Positions 63,521 to 64,000 of a stretch of 64,000 nucleotides of DNA are shown in pieces. Location of the stretch: positions 26,573,501-26,637,500 of the forward strand of contig OX365944.1 in NCBI GenBank assembly GCA_947247005.1, read 5' to 3'. Position numbers and translations under genes: made by a program. The DNA is from Spisula solida (taxonomy: Eukaryota > Mollusca > Bivalvia > Venerida > Mactridae). Within the stretch, counting starts at the first letter, position 1; each line of letters opens with the position of its first letter. The notes below the pieces were generated by a model. It worked only from the letters and a program-made list of their open reading frames with translations. It made no database searches and was not told the DNA's origin.

Positions 63521-64000
63521 CTGAAAGTTACAAACACACAAATATTTCATTATCTCATCTCCGTCTACATGGTAAAACACAAAACTAGAGACTAGTCAAT
63601 TTAACTGAAACCAAAATATCCAAATTTAAAAGGGCATTTCTCCTTACAAATTGCCCAAGAGAAATGTGCTATTTATCTAGTACTGGTGACTAATAAACAT
63701 TAAGAGAGTCAAATTTCATAGCAATTGCAATGAAATTAACCAAATTTTTTACGAAAATTTAAAGTTCAAAATGGGCAATAACTCCGTACAAAATTATCTA
63801 AGAGTTATGCAACTTTCTGGTACTGTTGACTAATGATAGTAAGAAAGTGTGAAAATGGAGTAAGCATAATTAATAATGGACTTCATAAAAAACAGGATTT
63901 ACAGTCTGACACTACAGGGTACTGTTTTACTAACGTTGCTTAAATGTCATGAAAAACTACGTAATTTATACATATATTTCTCTTACGGAAATAACTAAGT
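63521..64000. other. Upstream intron or flank, no exon seen
   Basis: It contains a diverged repeat like 55320-55560 (AAATTTCATAGCAATTGCAA, CTCCGTACAAAATTATC). The incoming phase-1 exon of the SVEP1-like gene must lie beyond the window. Confidence 0.45.

Overview
The window is AT-rich eukaryotic DNA dominated by introns, tandem satellites and short transposable elements. Intron/exon structure, GT/AG boundaries, tRNA-derived SINE heads and repeat families with GACG-rich spacers and GGGGGCATAA or GCTCACCTGTC ends suggest a lophotrochozoan, most likely a bivalve mollusc. The species cannot be fixed from sequence alone.

The backbone is one large minus-strand gene. I traced 21 exons from 63520 down to 9514 (4,000 coding nt, about 1,333 codons). 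Every junction has a GT donor and AG acceptor, and the reading frame is continuous through all 20 joins. The order from N to C is Sushi, Sushi, HYR, HYR-like, Sushi, HYR, Sushi, HYR, Sushi, a two-exon cysteine-containing region of unknown fold, seven ephrin-receptor-like (GCC2/GCC3) cysteine-rich modules, then EGF repeats. This resembles SVEP1-like (sushi, VWA, EGF, pentraxin) extracellular adhesion proteins. Both gene ends are missing: no signal peptide or VWA exon is seen to the right, and no stop exon to the left.

Further left, a second minus-strand locus (3037-4956) encodes a small protein related to the P2X7 C-terminal cytosolic zinc-binding domain. It keeps a good start exon but has two frameshifts in its last exon.

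The introns carry about 15 tandem arrays with units from 20 to 200 bp. Two of them copy a splice site of the neighbouring exon: the 5' splice site beside the exon at 19855-20013, and the 3' splice site beside the exon at 26078-26248. One intron (44265-51905) holds a plus-strand tyrosine-recombinase retrotransposon of Ngaro type: 178-bp promoter-bearing end, gag, RT, RNase H, tyrosine recombinase and SGNH hydrolase. It is decayed and split by two later insertions. A near-identical solo copy of its 178-bp end lies on the other side of the Sushi exon 44061-44264.

Other mobile DNA includes a hAT-like element inside one satellite, two copies of a roughly 605-bp element with 27-bp inverted ends, two 155-bp inverted-repeat elements, several foldback elements and several SINEs. 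Long open frames inside the satellites result from unit length and are not genes.
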